DNA of 14,957 nt from NCBI GenBank assembly GCA_012519365.1, contig JAAYQH010000329.1, positions 1-14,957 on the forward strand, written 5' to 3'. This DNA is from Planctomycetota bacterium. Its GTDB lineage: Bacteria; Planctomycetota; Phycisphaerae; Sedimentisphaerales; Anaerohalosphaeraceae. Shown piece after piece: positions 7,676 to 14,957 of this stretch. The translations under genes were made by a program, and so were the position numbers. Below the pieces are notes generated by a model. It was not told the origin of the DNA and ran no database searches. It worked only from the letters and a program-made list of their open reading frames with translations. Numbering within the stretch: the stretch's first letter is position 1; each line of letters starts with the position of its first letter.

Positions 7676-9958
7676 TCAATTCATCCCCAGCGTCAACTGG
7701 TCGATGAGCCGGCCGGTTTTTTTTGCAGGGCTCGCAGCCGATTCAGAGGAGCGTTTGGATTTGGTTTTGGGTTTATCGCCGCGAGGTGTCGGGGCCGGTT
7801 TGCTGCCGGGGATTTTTTTCATGGACAGTTTGATGCGGCGTTTGGCGGTATCGACCTCCATAACGGTTACCGTCACCTTTTGGTGCACCTTGACGATCTC
7901 GGCGGGGTTTTTGACAAAATGGTCGGCCAACTCACTGATATGCACCAGCCCGTCTTGATGAACCCCGATATCCACAAACGCTCCAAAGGCTGTAATATTT
8001 GTCACGATCCCCGGCAGTTTCATTCCGACTGTCAAGTCTTCAATCTTTTCCACGCCCTGGTCAAAGGCAAATGTCTCAAATTGCTGGCGGGGATCGCGGC
8101 CGGGCCGAGCCAGTTCATTAAGAATATCATTCAGCGTCGGCAGACCGACCGTCTCGCTCACATATGCCTGCGGATCGATTTGACTGCGCAATTCGGCGTT
8201 GGTCATCAGGTCTTTGACCGAACAGTTCAAATCCGCCGCCATACGCTCAACAATTGAATAACTTTCCGGGTGAACGGCGCTGCCGTCGAGCGGATTTTCG
8301 GCTTCGCGAATCCGCAGAAAGCCGGCGGCCTGTTCAAACGCCTTGGCCCCCAGCCGCGGTACGTTCAGTAACTCCCGCCGCGAGCGAAACGGCCCATGCT
8401 CATTGCGATAGTCCACAATATTTTGGGCCAACTGCGGCCCCAGCCCCGACACATACATCAAAAGCTGTTTACTGGCGGTATTGACTTCCACGCCCACCGC
8501 ATTCACACAGCTGACAACCACATCGTCCAGTCCCTGTTTGAGCATCATTTGATCCACGTCGTGCTGATACTGGCCGACGCCGATGGATTTGGGATCGATC
8601 TTGACCAATTCAGCCAGCGGATCCATCAAACGGCGGGCGATGGAAACCGTCCCGCGAACGGTCAGATCCTGGCCGGGGAATTCTTCGCGTGCTGCATCCG
8701 AAGCCGAATAGACAGACGCCCCGCTTTCGTTGACCATTACCACGGCAATGCGTTTATCCAGCCCGATGCCGCGGATAAATGTTTCGGTTTCGCGCCCGGC
8801 GGTTCCGTTGCCCACCGCAATCGCCTCAATCTCGAACGCGCTGCATACCGCCTTGATCTTCTCGGCGGCCTGAGCGGCGGCCTGCGAGCCGTTGTGCGGA
8901 TAAATCACATCGTGCCCCAGCAGTTTACCTTGTCGATCGACCCACGCGATCTTGCATCCCGTCCGAAATCCCGGATCAATGCCCAGGACGCGTTTTTGTC
9001 CAAGCGGCGGGGCCATCAGCAGTTGCCGCAGATTGTCGGCAAACACACGAATCGCCTCTTCATCGGCTCGTTTCTTTGCCTCCAGCCGAACCTCCGTCTC
9101 CATCGACGGTGCCAATAACCGCTTATACCCATCGTCAATCGCTTCCCGCACATGTAGTGAGCAGGCGCTCTGGCCCCGGATAAACAGGCGATATAGAATT
9201 TCCAGCGACTCCTCATTCGGAACCGCCACACGCAAGGTGAGATATCCTTCCTTTTCGCCGCGTCGCATGGCCAATATCCGATGAGATGGGGCGGTGGCCG
9301 CGGGTTCCTGCCAGTCAAAATAGTTCTCGTATTTGAAGCCTTCCGCCTCTTTGCCCGCAATGATTTTGCTGTGAAAAATAGCCTTACGAGAATACAATTG
9401 GCGAATCTTTTCCCGACCGGTCCTGTCTTCACTGATGGTCTCGGCGATAATGTCGCGCGCTCCTGCCAGCGCCGCCGCGGCGTCGTCCACCCCTTTTTCC
9501 GGATTGATAAAGGCCGCCGCTTCACTGTCCGGATCGGTCGTAGGATCTTGAGCCAGCAAAATCTCCGCCAGCGGCTCAAGTCCCTTTTCACGAGCCATTG
9601 TCGCCCGCGTGCGACGTTTTGGACGATAAGGCAAATAAATATCTTCCAGTTCGGTCATCGTCGGGGCTTGCTCGATTTGGCTTTTCAACGCGTCGGTCAG
9701 CAGTCCTCGCTCATTGAGCGAATGAAGAATGGTCTCTCTTCGCTGGGCCAGTTCCGCAAGTTGAATCAGCCGGTCGCGAATCTGAGTAATTGCCACTTCG
9801 TCCAGACTGCCGGTCGCTTCCTTGCGATAGCGTGCTATAAACGGCACCGTCGCTTCTTCGGCCAGCAGTTCGGCAACCGCCTGAACCTGTCCGGCACGGA
9901 TACTCAGTTCGTTGGCAATGGTCAAAATAGTCGTGGGATTGATCAATACTGTGTCCAT
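7676..9958 (-). CDS. tex: Tex family RNA-binding transcription accessory protein
   Basis: A 760-residue protein, the usual Tex length. Domains in order: the N-terminal helical Tex region (about 8-200) with ATVPFIARYRKEATG (36-50) and LEDIYLPYRPKRRTRA (104-119); the YqgF/RNase H-like domain (about 322-450) with RVLGIDPGFRTGCKIA (323-338) and GNGTAGRETE (383-392); helix-hairpin-helix repeats (about 480-560) with SGLGPQLAQNIVDYR and VPRLGAKAFEQAAGFLRI; an S1 RNA-binding domain (about 643-713) with GIVTNITAFGAFVDIGVHQDGLVHIS. A Lys/Pro/Ser-rich basic tail (714-747) precedes a short conserved end. The family binds nucleic acid and affects transcription and RNA turnover in the cytoplasm. AGGA lies about nine bases before the ATG at 9958. 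The gene starts 29 bp after the HPr-like gene, so they are probably co-transcribed. Confidence 0.97.
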   Translation of the reverse strand: MDTVLINPTTILTIANELSIRAGQVQAVAELLAEEATVPFIARYRKEATGSLDEVAITQIRDRLIQLAELAQRRETILHSLNERGLLTDALKSQIEQAPTMTELEDIYLPYRPKRRTRATMAREKGLEPLAEILLAQDPTTDPDSEAAAFINPEKGVDDAAAALAGARDIIAETISEDRTGREKIRQLYSRKAIFHSKIIAGKEAEGFKYENYFDWQEPAATAPSHRILAMRRGEKEGYLTLRVAVPNEESLEILYRLFIRGQSACSLHVREAIDDGYKRLLAPSMETEVRLEAKKRADEEAIRVFADNLRQLLMAPPLGQKRVLGIDPGFRTGCKIAWVDRQGKLLGHDVIYPHNGSQAAAQAAEKIKAVCSAFEIEAIAVGNGTAGRETETFIRGIGLDKRIAVVMVNESGASVYSASDAAREEFPGQDLTVRGTVSIARRLMDPLAELVKIDPKSIGVGQYQHDVDQMMLKQGLDDVVVSCVNAVGVEVNTASKQLLMYVSGLGPQLAQNIVDYRNEHGPFRSRRELLNVPRLGAKAFEQAAGFLRIREAENPLDGSAVHPESYSIVERMAADLNCSVKDLMTNAELRSQIDPQAYVSETVGLPTLNDILNELARPGRDPRQQFETFAFDQGVEKIEDLTVGMKLPGIVTNITAFGAFVDIGVHQDGLVHISELADHFVKNPAEIVKVHQKVTVTVMEVDTAKRRIKLSMKKIPGSKPAPTPRGDKPKTKSKRSSESAASPAKKTGRLIDQLTLGMN

Positions 9959-9987
9959 AAAATAGTGTCCTGTTGCATCTGAAATGA

Positions 9988-11529
9988 TTATCTTCGAAGA
10001 TAAGACAGTCGTTCCGGCAGGGGAATATTATTGCCGAACTTGTCCTCGCCGTAACCGTTCTCTGCCAGCAGTTTGATATCTTCCAACACCCGTTTATCCC
10101 CTACAAAAGTCACTTTCAAATCGGTCGTCATGTCGATTTTACCCGTGACCTGAAGCCTCGCAATTTCATCGCATACCTGCTCCAGCAGGCTAATGCCCGC
10201 TGCCGGCGGCTTGTCCTCAATCGTAAGCGGATGTTGATAGATGATCAGTTTGTTGTGCTCGGCAAGCGTAAAGATCACTTTGCGCGTGAAACTGCCGATA
10301 TTGTCGGTTTTTTCGTTGGGCGGAACCAGATTCAGCCGAATAATTTCATGGGCCACTGAACGCCGTTTGAGGGCGTTGATTTTCTCATTGGCTCGAAACA
10401 GCTCCAGCGGCGAACTGGCGTCGTATTCCTCATCGCCCAGCAGCATTTTGACTTCACTGCCGTAATGCAAAACCAGCTTGGATATCAGTGTCGAGGGCCG
10501 CACATGAAAACCGCGGCAGGGCGGCACACCCACCTCAATGCGGTCAATCTCGATATAACGCCGTAGCATATTTTGACACAGCAATTCTGCGCACGTCAGA
10601 TATTGAATCACAAAATAAATCGAATAGTTGCACAGTAATTCCAGCAGTTTTTCCGGCTCGACGATGCGTTTGCGCCCTCGCACGATTTTCAGGGCCGTCG
10701 GCCCGGCGTGCCGTTCGATATAATGTGCAAAATCGCGCGAGGTTCGCAGCAGATGCAGCACCACACTGATATGCCCCCGCAGAATCGGCAAATTCTTGTC
10801 CAGCATTTCCGTTTCGGTTGCCGAGACAAACGTATCATACAGCGATTGCAGATTATGAAACCGCAGTTCCAGCGAGCGAAGTTTTTCCTCACTGATCGGA
10901 CCGGTTATATCATTCAAAACGGCCGACGGCAAGACTTGTTTTTTGGGTAGAATCTGCTTGCTTTCCGCCGCCAAATTCAGAAACGACGTGGCCAAAAGCG
11001 AGACGGTGGTCGAAACGGTTTCGATCTTGCGTATCGCCAAATCCTGAGGCAGTCGCCCTTGCAGCACTTTTTCGGTGTAAAACTCATCATGGATGATGAT
11101 ATCGGAAAGCGGCAATTTCAGCCGTTCGGCCTCGTCCACGAGATATTGCGTGGCTTTTTTGAGGATCTGCTCAATAATCAGCAGGGTTTGTTCGGTACTT
11201 TTGGCAAAGTCCTGCTGAACGGGCAGGAGATGGTAATGGGGCAGAGAATACTGAATATGGAGCAGTTCATAACTGATATTGGAAAAAAGTTTGATCGTCG
11301 CCGTGAAAAAACGAAAAGGCGCCCAGCGGCAATTGTTTCGTGCCCCATAGGAGTCCAGCAATTCCTCCACTTGCGAGGCATACGACAGCAATTCTCCCAC
11401 CAGCGGGCGAGTCAGCACTTTCCGCTCATTTTTATGCTGTACCAAAAACAATGCGGCACGCAAATAGGCAATCGATCGCTCCGCGACCAGTTGCCTGAAG
11501 TCTTCGTAGGATAGAACAGAAGATTTCAT
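9988..11529 (-). CDS. Large protein with embedded HPr-like phosphocarrier domain
   Basis: 513 residues. The first 330 are mostly alpha-helical, soluble and unrecognised. Residues 336-380 align without gaps to the start of HPr: GFHVRPST (340-347) matches the HPr GLHxRPA active-site motif with H342 as the phospho-histidine equivalent and R344 kept; GSEVKM (357-362) matches the following strand; ASSPLELF (371-378) puts S373 exactly 31 residues after H342, the same spacing as His15 to Ser46. About 90 further residues intervene before a segment resembling the last HPr strand and helix (469-492, DLKVTFVGD...VLEDIKLL), so the domain may be split by an insertion. No signal peptide or membrane helix. 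ATG 11529 overlaps an upstream TGA as ATGA. Probably a regulatory rather than sugar-transport HPr; function unproven. Not a catalytic enzyme that I recognise. Confidence 0.8.
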   Translation of the reverse strand: MKSSVLSYEDFRQLVAERSIAYLRAALFLVQHKNERKVLTRPLVGELLSYASQVEELLDSYGARNNCRWAPFRFFTATIKLFSNISYELLHIQYSLPHYHLLPVQQDFAKSTEQTLLIIEQILKKATQYLVDEAERLKLPLSDIIIHDEFYTEKVLQGRLPQDLAIRKIETVSTTVSLLATSFLNLAAESKQILPKKQVLPSAVLNDITGPISEEKLRSLELRFHNLQSLYDTFVSATETEMLDKNLPILRGHISVVLHLLRTSRDFAHYIERHAGPTALKIVRGRKRIVEPEKLLELLCNYSIYFVIQYLTCAELLCQNMLRRYIEIDRIEVGVPPCRGFHVRPSTLISKLVLHYGSEVKMLLGDEEYDASSPLELFRANEKINALKRRSVAHEIIRLNLVPPNEKTDNIGSFTRKVIFTLAEHNKLIIYQHPLTIEDKPPAAGISLLEQVCDEIARLQVTGKIDMTTDLKVTFVGDKRVLEDIKLLAENGYGEDKFGNNIPLPERLSYLRR

Positions 11530-11690
11530 CTAAGCTCTTTAATAAAACAAGCCTTACAGTCCAAAACACCCAAAATATCCAAAACACTCATTTTCCGAAG
11601 GATTTCGGCGATTTCGCAGGGGTCTTCGTTTAACGGTCGAATATGCTCCAAGATATTGTATCTCAAATCAGGCATTTTACAAGGTCTCAT
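11526..11690 (-). CDS. Possible small protein upstream of and coupled to the HPr-like gene
   Basis: A 54-residue frame beginning MRPCKMPDLRYN and ending CKACFIKELR. Its TGA overlaps the start of the HPr-like gene in the four bases ATGA, a common translational-coupling arrangement. A second ATG at 11674 would give 49 residues. In favour: the frame fills nearly all of the 177-bp gap after xth. Against: no clear Shine-Dalgarno sequence, third-position GC by hand count about 43 percent, lower than the neighbouring genes look, and a run of 9-bp repeats inside. It could equally be an untranslated leader. No family recognised. Confidence 0.3.
   Translation of the reverse strand: MRPCKMPDLRYNILEHIRPLNEDPCEIAEILRKMSVLDILGVLDCKACFIKELR
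11561..11587. repeat. Three tandem 9-bp units
   Basis: CCAAAACAC (11561-11569), CCAAAATAT (11570-11578) and CCAAAACAC (11579-11587) are back to back. The unit is three codons long, so within the possible small ORF it would encode VLD-ILG-VLD on the minus strand. It lies 32 bp upstream of the HPr-like start. Confidence 0.6.
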
Positions 11691-11706
11691 TGATGGGTTT
11701 TCGGAT

Positions 11707-12483
11707 TCAGCATTGTTCAAACTCAGCCCACAAAAAAGTGTGGTCGCTGGGTTTGTCCCATGCTCGGGCCTCGGTGTCAATCTCGCAGCGGATGCACCGT
11801 CGGGCCAGCGGTTCGGCAGCGGTAATGTAATCCAGCCGCCAGCCGAGATTGCGCTTAAAACTGTTGGGGATCCGGTAGTCCCAAAACGTATAGCAGCCCG
11901 GCTGATTGGGATGATGCAGTCGAAACAAATCCACCAACCCCAGCGACAGCACCGACTCCAGCGCATCCTGTACCTCTTTGCAGAAACATACGCTACCCCA
12001 CAATCCCTGCGGGTCATACACGTCGATATCCTCTCGGGCGGCGTTGAAATCGCCCAGCCAAATCAGATTAGGTTTTTTTTGAATTTCGGTTTTTAAATAC
12101 CGACGCAGTAAATCGAACCATTTGAGTTTGTACTCGAATTTATCTGTCCCGACCTCAAATCCCTGAGGCGCATACGTATTGACGACGGTCACAGGGCCAT
12201 AGTCGGCCTGCAGAAAGCGGGCTTGCCCGGAACTGTCGCCGGGCAGGTGTTTACGGATATTTTTCGGTTCAATCCGGCTGAACAACGCAACGCCGTTGTA
12301 TTTTTTCTGGCCGTGAAAAACAACCTGATACCCGGTTTCAGCAAAGGCGTCCACCGGAAAATCTTCATCCTGAACCTTCGTTTCCTGCACGGCCAGCACG
12401 TCAGGCTGATGCGCGTTTAGCCAGCGACGAATCGGCTCAATTCGGCTTCGTATGGAGTTGGCATTGAAGGTCGCTATTTTCAT
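11707..12483 (-). CDS. xth: Exodeoxyribonuclease III family AP endonuclease
   Basis: A 258-residue Mg-dependent exonuclease III / AP endonuclease of the EEP fold, acting in base-excision repair. Motifs: MKIATFNANSIRSR (1-14; N7 metal region), QETK (33-36; E34, the metal ligand position of E. coli ExoIII), NTYAPQG (102-108; Y103), LGDFNAA (143-149; D145, N147), GWRLDYI (214-220; D218) and KPSDHTF (244-250; D247, H248, catalytic pair). All key residues are present and the length is normal. The start is taken at ATG 12483 because the family begins MKI; a GTG at 12486 directly before it is also in frame, and AAAGGA at about 12492-12497 could serve either. Upstream are a candidate promoter and a hairpin; downstream lie the possible small ORF and the HPr-like gene. 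Confidence 0.96.
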   Translation of the reverse strand: MKIATFNANSIRSRIEPIRRWLNAHQPDVLAVQETKVQDEDFPVDAFAETGYQVVFHGQKKYNGVALFSRIEPKNIRKHLPGDSSGQARFLQADYGPVTVVNTYAPQGFEVGTDKFEYKLKWFDLLRRYLKTEIQKKPNLIWLGDFNAAREDIDVYDPQGLWGSVCFCKEVQDALESVLSLGLVDLFRLHHPNQPGCYTFWDYRIPNSFKRNLGWRLDYITAAEPLARRCIRCEIDTEARAWDKPSDHTFLWAEFEQC

Positions 12484-12501
12484 CACGTCAATCCTTTAAC
12501 A

Positions 12502-12537
12502 AAGCGGCTATAGGCTATAGATAATAGAAAGCCGCTT
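12502..12537 (-). promoter_or_regulatory. Hairpin in the xth leader
   Basis: AAGCGGCT (12502-12509) and AGCCGCTT (12530-12537) are a perfect 8-bp inverted repeat with a 20-base loop. The loop holds a second small CTAT/ATAG pairing. The plus strand also shows a tandem GGCTATA (12506-12512, 12513-12519). In xth mRNA the hairpin ends just before the ribosome binding site, 18 bases from the ATG. There is no strong T-run, so it looks more like a leader structure than a terminator. Confidence 0.5.
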
Positions 12538-12564
12538 GACAGGCTGATTAGTCCTTTATCGGCT

Positions 12565-12593
12565 ATTTTACGCCAAAAAAGGCTGGTCGTCTA
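12565..12593 (-). promoter_or_regulatory. Candidate promoter for xth and downstream genes
   Basis: On the minus strand TAGACG (12588-12593, 4/6) is followed after 17 bp by TAAAAT (12565-12570, 5/6). Predicted transcription would start near 12557, placing the 12502-12537 hairpin in the leader. It lies in the 157-bp gap after rnd, where no convincing terminator was found, so rnd transcripts may also read through. Confidence 0.4.
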
Positions 12594-12640
12594 AGGTTTT
12601 CCGATAAACCGGCCAAAAAAAGTCAATTGTCTGCCCGCCT

Positions 12641-13789
12641 TTACCCCAGTACTTCGCGTAATGCCGGTAGAACCAATTGCGCCTGCCAACGCATCCAGCC
12701 GATTCGCACCAGTTTTTCCTCGGTATCGGCGCCGGTGTTGACTGCGGCCAACAGACTCTTTCGCGAGGCAATCAGGGATGTCGGCAGGGCAAGCGATTGG
12801 GCGATTCGACGGCAATGGGCATGCAGCTGTTCGGCTTTCTCAAGAACTTCAGGCGACGGCCGTTTACCGCCGTTGGGCGGCAAGGGCAGCGGCCACTGCT
12901 CGCAGTTCAGGGCAAACGCCTTCTGCAAGGATTTGATCAACTCCCCCCGGCGATGGCCTGTGCAGTGCCGGGGCAACGGCGGCAATTTATCGGGGCGAAT
13001 CTCCTTTTGCTGTTCAGCCCACAAGGCCAGCTCAAGCAGTTGTTCGTTGCGCAGGACACGAAACGGCGCCACATCGGCGCGTGAGGATTGAGCCTGTCGC
13101 CACTGCCACACCGCCCGCACAAAGGCCAACTGTCGCGGTTTGAGTCCTGTTGTGCCGCGAATACGCCAGATTTTTTCGGGGTCCTCGGCGGCCTTGGGGA
13201 TTTGGCTTTGCGCGATTGTCCATTCGCAGTACTCACGGTGCCAGTCGGTACGTCCAAGCCGATCCAGTCGTTCGCGCAGAGCGTCGGCGATGTGCTCCAA
13301 ATAGCGGATATCTTCGGCGGCATAGGCCAACAATGCCGCTTCAATCGGGCGTTTTGCCCAATTGGCGCGTTGGTTGTGTTTGGAAAGCCGGATGCCCAAC
13401 ATCTGCTCTAACACGGCCGAAAGGCTGAAATTCTCCAGCCCGACCAGACGTGCCGCTAACATGGTATCAAATATCCCGCCTTGAGGACGAACCCCAAAAT
13501 CCGAAAGCAGCAACCGAAGGTCATATCCGGCATCGTGAAAAACAAGCTGTTTTTGGGCCATTATCGACACCATCTCGGATAAATCCAGCCCAGCCAGGGG
13601 ATCCACAATCCAGCATCGGCCTTCTACAGCGACTTGGATGAGGCAAATCTTGTGATGAAAGTGATGATAACTGTCTGCTTCTGTATCAACAGCAATTCGC
13701 TTGGCATCTCTCATTGCTTCAAGCAAACCGGGCATCGCATCCGGTGTGGCTGCAAGGTCAAAATCTTTCTTTGCGGGCTTAATGTCCAT
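12641..13789 (-). CDS. rnd: Ribonuclease D family 3'-5' exoribonuclease
   Basis: 382 residues, the usual RNase D length. The N-terminal DEDDy exonuclease domain (about 10-180) shows VDTEAD (34-39; D35, E37), HDAGYDLRLL (85-94; D90), FDTMLAARLVG (107-117) and YAAEDIRYL (156-164; Y156 and D160, the Y-x3-D motif). An HRDC nucleic-acid-binding domain follows (about 216-290, LKPRQLAFVRAVWQWR) and a second HRDC-like helical region (about 310-380). The family trims tRNA and other structured RNA 3' ends in the cytoplasm using two metal ions. All catalytic residues are present. The ATG at 13789 has no purine-rich Shine-Dalgarno (upstream is TCCCTCGTGTT), so initiation may be weak or SD-independent. 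It reads away from aspartate kinase across a divergent promoter region. Confidence 0.95.
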   Translation of the reverse strand: MDIKPAKKDFDLAATPDAMPGLLEAMRDAKRIAVDTEADSYHHFHHKICLIQVAVEGRCWIVDPLAGLDLSEMVSIMAQKQLVFHDAGYDLRLLLSDFGVRPQGGIFDTMLAARLVGLENFSLSAVLEQMLGIRLSKHNQRANWAKRPIEAALLAYAAEDIRYLEHIADALRERLDRLGRTDWHREYCEWTIAQSQIPKAAEDPEKIWRIRGTTGLKPRQLAFVRAVWQWRQAQSSRADVAPFRVLRNEQLLELALWAEQQKEIRPDKLPPLPRHCTGHRRGELIKSLQKAFALNCEQWPLPLPPNGGKRPSPEVLEKAEQLHAHCRRIAQSLALPTSLIASRKSLLAAVNTGADTEEKLVRIGWMRWQAQLVLPALREVLG

Positions 13790-13841
13790 AACACGAGGGA
13801 AATTTAGTTCAGGTTATCAATTGTCCACAAAACACGAGACC

Positions 13842-13869
13842 AGTATAAGCAATCCATCCTTCTGTTCAA
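13842..13869 (-). promoter_or_regulatory. Candidate promoter for rnd
   Basis: On the minus strand TTGAAC (13864-13869, 4/6) is followed after 16 bp by TATACT (13842-13847, 5/6). Predicted start near 13835, giving a leader of about 45 bases to the rnd ATG. Confidence 0.5.
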
Positions 13870-14091
13870 GGGGGCATCGGTTGATTTTACTCTCACAAAG
13901 CAAAAAGATGTCGACGTGATATGGTCCTTTATTAGCGGATGTCTGCAGGTTGATATTTAGTGTTGGCTTGAATCCCAAACAAGACGAGTAAGAGGGGTGT
14001 ATTTTTGAACACTTGGAGAAACTGCGGAATAGAACTGCTGCGGGGTAATGGTTTTTTTGTGTCTCCAGAGGCGTTTTGTCGTGGAATCTGT

Positions 14092-14120
14092 TTGACAGCA
14101 AGATTTATTTTTGTTATCTA
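14092..14120 (+). promoter_or_regulatory. Candidate promoter for aspartate kinase
   Basis: A perfect TTGACA (14092-14097) is followed after 17 bp by TATCTA (14115-14120), a weak -10 match in an AT-rich stretch. The leader would be about 70 bases, too short for a lysine riboswitch. Confidence 0.45.
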
Positions 14121-14197
14121 ATTTGAAATTCCGGCCGCGGCTCAACTCGGAAATGTCACGGCTGCTCAGCTTGATTTCCCAGCAAAAAGGACTACAA

Positions 14198-14957
14198 ATG
14201 GCGATTTTAGTACAAAAATTCGGCGGAACCTCAGTGGCCAATGCGGATAAAATTCGCAGGGCCGCCGAACGCGCCCGGGATGCCTATGAGCAAGGCTATC
14301 AAGTCGTTGTTGTCGCTTCAGCACGCGGCAAACAGACCGATGAACTGATCGCCGACGCCAAAGCCCTGAATCTTGCGCCCCCACGCCGGGAAATGGATAT
14401 GCTCTTGGCCACCGGCGAACAACAAACGGTTGCCTTGTTGGCGATTACTCTGTGGGGGATGGGGCAAAAGGCCATTAGCTTTACCGGTCAGCAAGCCGGT
14501 TTTCTTACGGATGACACCTATTCCAAGGCCCGAATCCTCGAAATCAAAGCTGACCGGGTTCGAGAGAAACTCGAAGAAGGTTATATTGTCATTGTGGCAG
14601 GATTCCAGGGGATCAATGAGGTTGGCGATATCACAACCCTCGGGCGGGGAGGCTCCGATACCAGTGCCGTGGCCTTGGCGGCAGTCTTAAATGCTGAAAG
14701 GTGTGACATTTATACGGATGTGGACGGCATTTACACCTCTGACCCGCGCATTTATCACAAAGCGGTCAAGATTGACAAGATTACCTACGATGAAATTCTT
14801 GAAATGGCCGGTCTTGGTGCCGGTGTCATGCATGGCCGCTCTATCGAGGTCGGCAAGAAATACAATGTCCCCATTTATGTACGCAGCAGTCTGAACGATA
14901 ATCCCGGAACGTTAATTACTCACGAGGTACCCGAAATGGAACATATATTGGTCTCCG
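14198..14957 (+). CDS. lysC: Aspartate kinase (3' partial)
   Basis: The first 253 residues of aspartate kinase, which phosphorylates L-aspartate with ATP as the first step toward lysine, threonine, methionine and diaminopimelate; the frame runs off the window end. Motifs of the amino-acid kinase fold: KFGGTSV (7-13), SARGKQTDELI (41-51), ATGEQ (71-75), AGFQG (134-138), TTLGRGGSDTSAVALAA (146-162) and TDVDGIYTSDPR (173-184). The substrate-domain end reads LEMAGLGAGVMHGRSIE (201-217), where many bacteria have LEMASLGAKVLHPRSVE; I recall similar GAGVMHxRSIE forms in planctomycetes. The window stops where the first regulatory ACT domain would begin (MEHILVS, 247-253). ATG 14198 follows AAAAAGG (14184-14190) by seven bases. 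Catalytic motifs are intact. Feedback sites cannot be judged. Confidence 0.96.
   Translation, partial: MAILVQKFGGTSVANADKIRRAAERARDAYEQGYQVVVVASARGKQTDELIADAKALNLAPPRREMDMLLATGEQQTVALLAITLWGMGQKAISFTGQQAGFLTDDTYSKARILEIKADRVREKLEEGYIVIVAGFQGINEVGDITTLGRGGSDTSAVALAAVLNAERCDIYTDVDGIYTSDPRIYHKAVKIDKITYDEILEMAGLGAGVMHGRSIEVGKKYNVPIYVRSSLNDNPGTLITHEVPEMEHILVS

Larger units (their letters stand above)
13790..14197. other. Divergent intergenic region between rnd and aspartate kinase
   Basis: 408 bp with no convincing gene. It is more AT-rich than its flanks and holds candidate promoters facing outward, one for rnd (13842-13869) and one for aspartate kinase (14092-14120). The middle, about 13870-14090, shows no hairpin, repeat or RNA gene that I can support. 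A 94-codon minus-strand frame here has no recognisable features and is probably chance. Confidence 0.6.

Noticed and set aside
7661..9982. Long plus-strand open frames opposite tex (for example 7661-8257, 8396-9118, 9281-9982)
   Set aside because: They lie antisense to a full-length, motif-rich Tex protein and encode no recognisable domain. They are mirror frames caused by its codon bias.
11691..12017. Upstream extension of the small minus-strand frame ending at 11526
   Set aside because: This part overlaps xth in a different frame, and its translation is Arg/Cys/Trp-rich shadow sequence. Only the portion after xth (11526-11690) could be real.
12574..12640. Terminator after rnd
   Set aside because: T-runs and a 5-bp GGTTT/AAACC pairing exist on the minus strand, but no GC-rich stem is directly followed by a T-tract.
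14120..14197. Lysine riboswitch or attenuator before aspartate kinase
   Set aside because: The leader after the candidate promoter is only about 70 bases. A lysine riboswitch needs far more, and no terminator-like hairpin is visible.
13817..14241. Two 94-codon minus-strand frames between rnd and aspartate kinase
   Set aside because: No family features, no ribosome binding site, and overlap with the promoters and the aspartate kinase start.

Overview
The window looks like chromosomal DNA from a planctomycete, most likely class Phycisphaerae. The main sign is the large secreted protein at the left edge. It combines a polymorphic right-handed beta-helix, a dockerin-like pair of calcium loops (DLNFDRRVDVDD) and C-terminal fibronectin-III-like modules, a combination I associate with that group. 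This is lineage inference from protein style; there is no rRNA marker. No insertion sequence, CRISPR array, tRNA or prophage gene was seen.

Layout. (1) 1-2696 (+): 3' part of a giant beta-helix/dockerin/FN3 surface or secreted protein, closed by a strong intrinsic terminator at 2727-2761. (2) 2762-2999: a regulatory gap with a candidate promoter, an inverted repeat around it and a 10-bp palindrome. (3) 3000-7628 (+): a tight four-gene cluster encoding a Gld-type ABC system: ATPase (GldA-like), permease (GldF-like), membrane-anchored auxiliary protein (GldG-like) and a DUF4340 protein. The permease frame is broken by a one-base loss near 3959. (4) 13789-7676 (-): a run of leftward genes in the order rnd (RNase D), xth (exonuclease III family), a possible 54-residue ORF, a 513-residue protein with an embedded HPr-like domain, and tex. 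rnd and xth each have their own candidate promoter; from xth to tex the spacing suggests one transcript. (5) 13790-14197: divergent intergenic region with outward-facing promoters. (6) 14198-14957 (+): 5' part of aspartate kinase, running off the window.

How the genes fit together. The ATPase, permease, GldG-like and DUF4340 proteins should form one inner-membrane complex. The leftward run groups nucleic-acid enzymes (RNase D, AP endonuclease/exonuclease, Tex) with the HPr-like protein. That protein is the most interesting item: it keeps the HPr active-site histidine motif and, at exactly the canonical 31-residue distance, a serine matching the regulatory site, but in a large helical protein with no other PTS gene nearby. 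The other notable item is the broken permease, in which one missing G separates two halves that otherwise join into a normal family member.
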